A stretch of DNA of 42,947 nt from Chthoniobacterales bacterium (lineage in GTDB: Bacteria > Verrucomicrobiota > Verrucomicrobiia > Chthoniobacterales > JACTMZ01), in NCBI GenBank assembly GCA_021463515.1, contig JAJTYZ010000003.1:1-42947 (forward strand). Reading direction: 5' to 3'. Of this stretch, positions 39,216 through 42,947 are shown piece by piece. The notes beneath the pieces are model-generated. The model was not told where the DNA came from and ran no database searches. It saw nothing but the letters and a program-made list of their open reading frames with translations. Numbering within the stretch: position 1 is the first letter of the stretch; the number at the start of each line of letters is the position of its first letter. The translations under genes and the position numbers were made by a program.

Positions 39216-39735
39216 AGAAAAAATTCTCCTCGCTGCGCTGTTAGGGGTAGTTTTTTTTCTACTTAATGTTGTCGCATTGCGGATATTCCTCGAACGTCAG
39301 CGAGGACTTAAGGCGGAGATCATACGCTTGCAGGATGAATTAGCCGTAAACAAAACAGTCTTGGCTGAGCGTGCTATTTATGTAGAGCGCGCATCTTGGC
39401 TGGAAAAAAATCAGCCGACGGATGATGTGTCCACGACGGAGGATGACGCGAAATTTTATGATTTTGTCGAGAGCAGCGCCAAGCGCAGTGGCTTGGAATA
39501 CACCCGCAAAGCCGCAGGACCGCGCCCGGCAAATCCCGACTATGTCGAGGTTTTTGATTCCTCGCAGGTCAAAGGAAATCTCAAGGCCTTGGCGCAATGG
39601 CTCAATGAACTTCAGCAGCCGCAAGCCTTCCGCGCCGTCAAACAACTTACGATCAAGAGTGCGGAGCCACCGCAGCTTGTGGGTGATGTGGAGGTGGCGC
39701 GTTGGTATCGTCCCGTGGAAAGGAGTCGGCCATGA
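39196..39735 (+). CDS. GspM-like inner-membrane protein
   Basis: This encodes 179 residues from ATG 39196, with GGAGG 9 bp upstream inside the previous gene. A single N-terminal helix (KILLAALLGVVFFLLNVVAL) is followed by a coiled coil (QRGLKAEIIRLQDELAVNKT) and a small alpha-beta domain (NLKALAQWLNELQQPQAFRA). This matches GspM/PilO in size and topology and its place after the gspL-like gene. It links the inner-membrane platform to the rest of the machine. Confidence 0.65.
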   Translation: MRVLTSKEKILLAALLGVVFFLLNVVALRIFLERQRGLKAEIIRLQDELAVNKTVLAERAIYVERASWLEKNQPTDDVSTTEDDAKFYDFVESSAKRSGLEYTRKAAGPRPANPDYVEVFDSSQVKGNLKALAQWLNELQQPQAFRAVKQLTIKSAEPPQLVGDVEVARWYRPVERSRP

Positions 39736-40556
39736 AATCAACCCTTACACTTTGCTTCTTTGCGCTCGGAATGTTTGTCGTTTGGGCAGAGCCGGAGGCG
39801 ACAAATGACGCGGGTGAGGTAAAGACGGAGGCTCCTTCCGCATTTGTACCTGACCCGACAACCGCTCCTTCAGAACATGCAGAGCAAAATGAGGAAATTG
39901 TCCCGCCTCCATTTCCACTTTCTCGCTATGCACCCCTGTGGGAACATTCGCCCTTCCAACTCGAATCTATTGCGCCGCCGAGCGAATCAGCAGGGCTTGC
40001 TCAAAAATATGCGCTGACTGGTATTGCTCAAGTGAATGGGGAACCCATCGTTTTCCTTTTGGACCGAGCAACTCAGGTGCGCCACATGCTGGATAAAAAA
40101 ACTAATTCCGACGGCTTGTCTCTCGTGCAGGTGAATATGGAAAGAAAATCCGATGACTCCACGGCTGTGGTTCGCCAAGCGGGAGAACTCGGCGTGGTGA
40201 AATTTGATGCGACGGCACCGGCGATGGGTGCCATTCCTACCGGTATTCAGGGGCAAGTAGGGCAGCCCGGACGCGCTTTCTCGACTCAAGCTCAATCTCC
40301 ACCGCAACTGCCAGGTGCGGGTGCCTCTACGTCTATGCCTATTGTCACAGGTCAGCCCGGGCAAAGAATCCCGACACAAATGCCGCAAATTCCCGGGCAA
40401 TTTCCCAATGGCCAAGTACCATCACCCACTCCACATACGGGCATCCAACCATCTTCAACAGGCATCCCGGGTCAGGCGCAGCCACCGGTTCCCGGGCAAA
40501 CGCCACCGCCGGCACGCATTATTCGGCGCCGTGCTTTAATCCCAGCGTTGCCTTGA
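39732..40556 (+). CDS. Exported proline-rich protein (GspC-like position)
   Basis: This encodes 274 residues; the start overlaps the previous stop (ATGA). Signal sequence MKSTLTLCFFALGMFVVWAE. Residues 55-130 form a small domain with SPFQLESIAPPSESAGLAQK, YALTGIAQVNGEPIVFLLDR, close to the HR-type homology region that in GspC/PilP contacts the secretin. The last 100 residues are P, G and Q rich (VTGQPGQRIPTQMPQIPGQF). It directly precedes the secretin gene, as PilP/GspC-like proteins often do. Confidence 0.55.
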   Translation: MKSTLTLCFFALGMFVVWAEPEATNDAGEVKTEAPSAFVPDPTTAPSEHAEQNEEIVPPPFPLSRYAPLWEHSPFQLESIAPPSESAGLAQKYALTGIAQVNGEPIVFLLDRATQVRHMLDKKTNSDGLSLVQVNMERKSDDSTAVVRQAGELGVVKFDATAPAMGAIPTGIQGQVGQPGRAFSTQAQSPPQLPGAGASTSMPIVTGQPGQRIPTQMPQIPGQFPNGQVPSPTPHTGIQPSSTGIPGQAQPPVPGQTPPPARIIRRRALIPALP

Positions 40557-40587
40557 GAATCTCTCCTTATCTGCTTTAGTTATACCA

Positions 40588-42947
40588 ATGGTTCGGTTTC
40601 GCATGTGGGCGTCTGTAGCAGCAGTTTTGATTGCATACTGCTTGGTGGGCGTTGACGCACTTTATGCTCAGGCTCCCAATGCCCCGCCCAAAGACGCGCC
40701 ACTTCCGGTCGCGCCCCTTCCTCAACATCCATCTCCAGGGCCGACTCCTCCCGATCTTACCGCACCGACTTCTCCTGCATCCGTAGCTCCGGCATCTACC
40801 ACACCCGCGCCCCATGCAACGCCCCACGCACCACCGGCGGAGCCTACGGTGCGACTTACTTTTCCCAATACCTCGGTCAATGAAATCCTGAGCCTCTATG
40901 AAGTTTTGACCGGAAAACATCTTGTGCGCGACTCGATGGTAACAACGGGCCCACCCCTTACCATCATGGTTCCCGGCGAAGTGCCGCGTAGTGAAGCGAT
41001 TCGCCTCATTGAAGCATCGCTTTTGCTCAACAACTATTCCTTTGTGCCGATGGATGATAATACGGTGAAAGTTCTCGGCCCCTCGCGATTTCCGCGCTCC
41101 GAAGGGGTTCCCATTTTTTCTTCTCCTTACATGCTGCCCGAAGGGGACCAAGTAGTGAGTTATTTTATGCGGTTTAATTACCTCGATTCGCAGGAAGCAG
41201 CGCAACTTTTTCAAACGCTCATTCCTCCCTCGAAAAATTACACCGCGTTTACACCTGTTCCCAATGTACAAGCCGTGCTCATTACGGAAAACGTACCGGT
41301 GATTCGCAAATTGATTGCACTCCAAGCGTTGATTGATGTCCCGCCGGCTCAGGTCATCACGGAGTTTATCACCCTCAAACGCGCGGATGCCGAGCAGGTG
41401 GTCGAGGTGTTGCAAGGCTTGTTGGAACAACGGGAAAGCGGAGGAACGGCAAAACCTGCGAGCGGCGCTCATCCGGCGCAGGCTGCCGGACAGCCTCCGC
41501 AGGTCATCGAGGCTACCGGTGCTGCGGGTAATGTTGCCGGGCAATTTGAGGCGAATCTTGTCGCCGGACAAACTCAACTCGCCGCAGACCCGCGTACAAA
41601 CCGTATTCTCGTCGTGACACGCCCTGTCAATTTTCCCTATATCAAAAAACTCATTGATGAGCTCGATGCTCCTGTCCCTCTTGATTCCGTACTGGAACGT
41701 CCGCTCAAATTTGTCTCCGCCTCGGATGTTCTTCCCGTGCTCCGTGACCTCCTTACCGAGGGCAATGATGAGACAACGGGAACATCGGGAACTACGGGAA
41801 ACCGCAACAATACAACGCCGACCATTGAAGGAAATTCGCAGTTTGGCCAGGGCATGGGCGGCAATAATAGCGGCACAGGCTCAGGACTCAGTCGCCCCGA
41901 CCGCATTAAAGAACCCACGCAGGATGCCGCACCGGAATCTGTCATCGTGGGTAAGACGAAAATTATCGCCGACAAAAGTGCCAATACCATCATCGTCATT
42001 GGCCCACCTGACAGTCGGCACAAAGTGGCCCAACTTCTCGACATGCTCGATGTCCGCCCACGCCAAGTTTATCTTTCCGCTGTCATTGGCGAGCTAAGTC
42101 TTACCGACAGTATGGAATTTGGGTTCAGTTATTTTCTCCGTTACATCAACAATGGCGCAGGTACGGGAATGGCCGGCTCCATCATCAATTCGCTCAATGG
42201 TGCTCAAGGTCTCAGCCTCGGCTCCAATTTGCCAACGCCGCAGGATTTGATTAGCCCCAAGCTGTTTCAAAATATGCAGGGTCTGACGATCTATGGTACG
42301 GTCGCCGATGCGGTGGATATTTATGCGCGGGCTTTGGAAAGTACCGGGAAATTTAAGGTGCTCTCGCGTCCTGTCGTTTATACGACGAATAATAAGAAAG
42401 CCGTAATTAGTTCCGGTCAGCAAGTTCCTTTTGTAAGCAGTACCCTGGCTTCTTCCACGATCACCACGGTCAATACGACCGGTATCACGTCGAACATTAC
42501 TTACAAAGATGTGTTGCTAAAACTTGAAGTTCTTCCCCTCATCAATGCCAACCGCGATGTAACGCTCGTGATTGTGCAGACGAAAAATGATGTGCTGCGC
42601 TATGAAAACCTTGGCGGCAATCTCACACCGGTGATTGGCTCGCAAGAGCTGACAACGACGGTCACCGTGCCCAATGGCGGAACGGTCGTTCTCGGCGGTT
42701 TGATTGTTGAGCGCACCCAAGCAGATGATGGTGGTGTCCCTTTTATCATGCGCGTTCCGGTGATTGGTTATTTTTTCAAACAAGTTTCACGTAAAGTAGA
42801 ACGCTCGGAATTGATGGTTCTTCTTCAACCGACCGTGGTGGAGAATGACGAAGAATTGGCGAAGGCGAGTTGGCAGGAACGTTATCGCTCGAAAATTGGA
42901 GACGAAACTTATGCCGCTTCCGCGCCCCCTGCTTTTGCCGCAACGCC
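40588..42947 (+). CDS. gspD: Type II secretion secretin GspD (runs off right edge)
   Basis: The frame is open from ATG 40588 to the window end (786 codons, no stop). Signal peptide to about YAQA, then a P/A-rich linker of 60 residues, then N-domains: VRLTFPNTSVNEILSLYEVL (residues about 90-110), LDSQEAAQLFQTLIPPSKNY, PAQVITEFITLKRADAEQVV with Gly/Asn-rich inserts (near residues 285-310 and 390-430). The secretin core begins about residue 480 (RPRQVYLSAVIGELSLTDSM) and the closing motif VPNGGTVVLGGLIVERTQAD, then VPVIGYFFKQVSRKVERSEL, MVLLQPTVVEN lies at residues 691-753. It forms the outer-membrane pore. Confidence 0.92.
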   Translation, partial: MVRFRMWASVAAVLIAYCLVGVDALYAQAPNAPPKDAPLPVAPLPQHPSPGPTPPDLTAPTSPASVAPASTTPAPHATPHAPPAEPTVRLTFPNTSVNEILSLYEVLTGKHLVRDSMVTTGPPLTIMVPGEVPRSEAIRLIEASLLLNNYSFVPMDDNTVKVLGPSRFPRSEGVPIFSSPYMLPEGDQVVSYFMRFNYLDSQEAAQLFQTLIPPSKNYTAFTPVPNVQAVLITENVPVIRKLIALQALIDVPPAQVITEFITLKRADAEQVVEVLQGLLEQRESGGTAKPASGAHPAQAAGQPPQVIEATGAAGNVAGQFEANLVAGQTQLAADPRTNRILVVTRPVNFPYIKKLIDELDAPVPLDSVLERPLKFVSASDVLPVLRDLLTEGNDETTGTSGTTGNRNNTTPTIEGNSQFGQGMGGNNSGTGSGLSRPDRIKEPTQDAAPESVIVGKTKIIADKSANTIIVIGPPDSRHKVAQLLDMLDVRPRQVYLSAVIGELSLTDSMEFGFSYFLRYINNGAGTGMAGSIINSLNGAQGLSLGSNLPTPQDLISPKLFQNMQGLTIYGTVADAVDIYARALESTGKFKVLSRPVVYTTNNKKAVISSGQQVPFVSSTLASSTITTVNTTGITSNITYKDVLLKLEVLPLINANRDVTLVIVQTKNDVLRYENLGGNLTPVIGSQELTTTVTVPNGGTVVLGGLIVERTQADDGGVPFIMRVPVIGYFFKQVSRKVERSELMVLLQPTVVENDEELAKASWQERYRSKIGDETYAASAPPAFAAT

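Noticed and set aside
1-42947. CRISPR array, tRNA, rRNA or prophage
   Set aside because: No regularly spaced short direct repeats, cloverleaf-like or rRNA-like sequence, or phage structural genes were seen. The attC-like repeats differ in length and have gene-sized spacers.

Overview
The window looks like chromosomal DNA from a member of the Verrucomicrobiota or a close PVC relative. This is an inference, because no rRNA or marker protein settles it. The grounds are a PEP-CTERM secreted protein, a pseudopilin-like protein with an A|F cleavage site next to large carbohydrate-active proteins, an in-coding GC-rich palindrome of the kind abundant in these genomes, many TTG/GTG starts, and a type II secretion (T2SS) operon with extra TPR proteins. 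Nearly all genes lie on the + strand and many are joined by ATGA overlaps.

Region 1 (1-9.8 kb) is accessory DNA. It opens with the end of an unknown membrane protein, a type II toxin-antitoxin pair whose toxin has an in-frame stop, an IS110-type transposase remnant, and a DUF4160/DUF2442 pair whose first gene has an in-frame stop. From about 1.9 to 8.8 kb the layout is that of an integron gene-cassette array: short same-strand genes, mostly secreted or membrane proteins of unknown function, separated by imperfect inverted repeats of 55-135 bp that fit attC sites. After each such boundary the next ATG follows by only 5-9 nt. Recognisable cassette products include a DUF1648 protein, a mini ExbB/MotA-like membrane protein, a YcxB-like protein and a SLOG-like Rossmann protein. 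No integrase or attI is in the window. An arginase-like gene and a toxin-gene tail follow. A separate 60-bp palindromic repeat occurs at about 0.88, 1.86 and 9.73 kb.

Region 2 (10.0-18.8 kb) is a surface-polysaccharide locus: five glycosyltransferases on the + strand, an epimerase-type SDR and a hexapeptide acetyltransferase, with one oppositely oriented glycosyltransferase-like gene that carries an in-frame TGA. Two of the transferase genes contain G8-G9 runs.

Region 3 (18.9-31.3 kb) is housekeeping: an AlkA-type glycosylase, a membrane/TPR protein, the hibernation factor HPF, scpA, then scpB and pheA. An islet of about 8.1 kb sits between scpA and scpB and is bounded by an exact 17-bp direct repeat. 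It holds a LacI-family regulator with a perfect palindromic operator at its own promoter, a PEP-CTERM surface protein, a pseudopilin-like protein, a DUF4091-type protein and a putative glycoside hydrolase. Together these look like a regulated polysaccharide-use operon.

Region 4 (31.3 kb to the right edge) is a T2SS operon: two TPR proteins, a secreted protein, gspG-H-I-J-K, gspL-like, gspM-like, a proline-rich GspC-like protein, and a secretin gspD that runs off the edge. gspE and gspF are not in the window.
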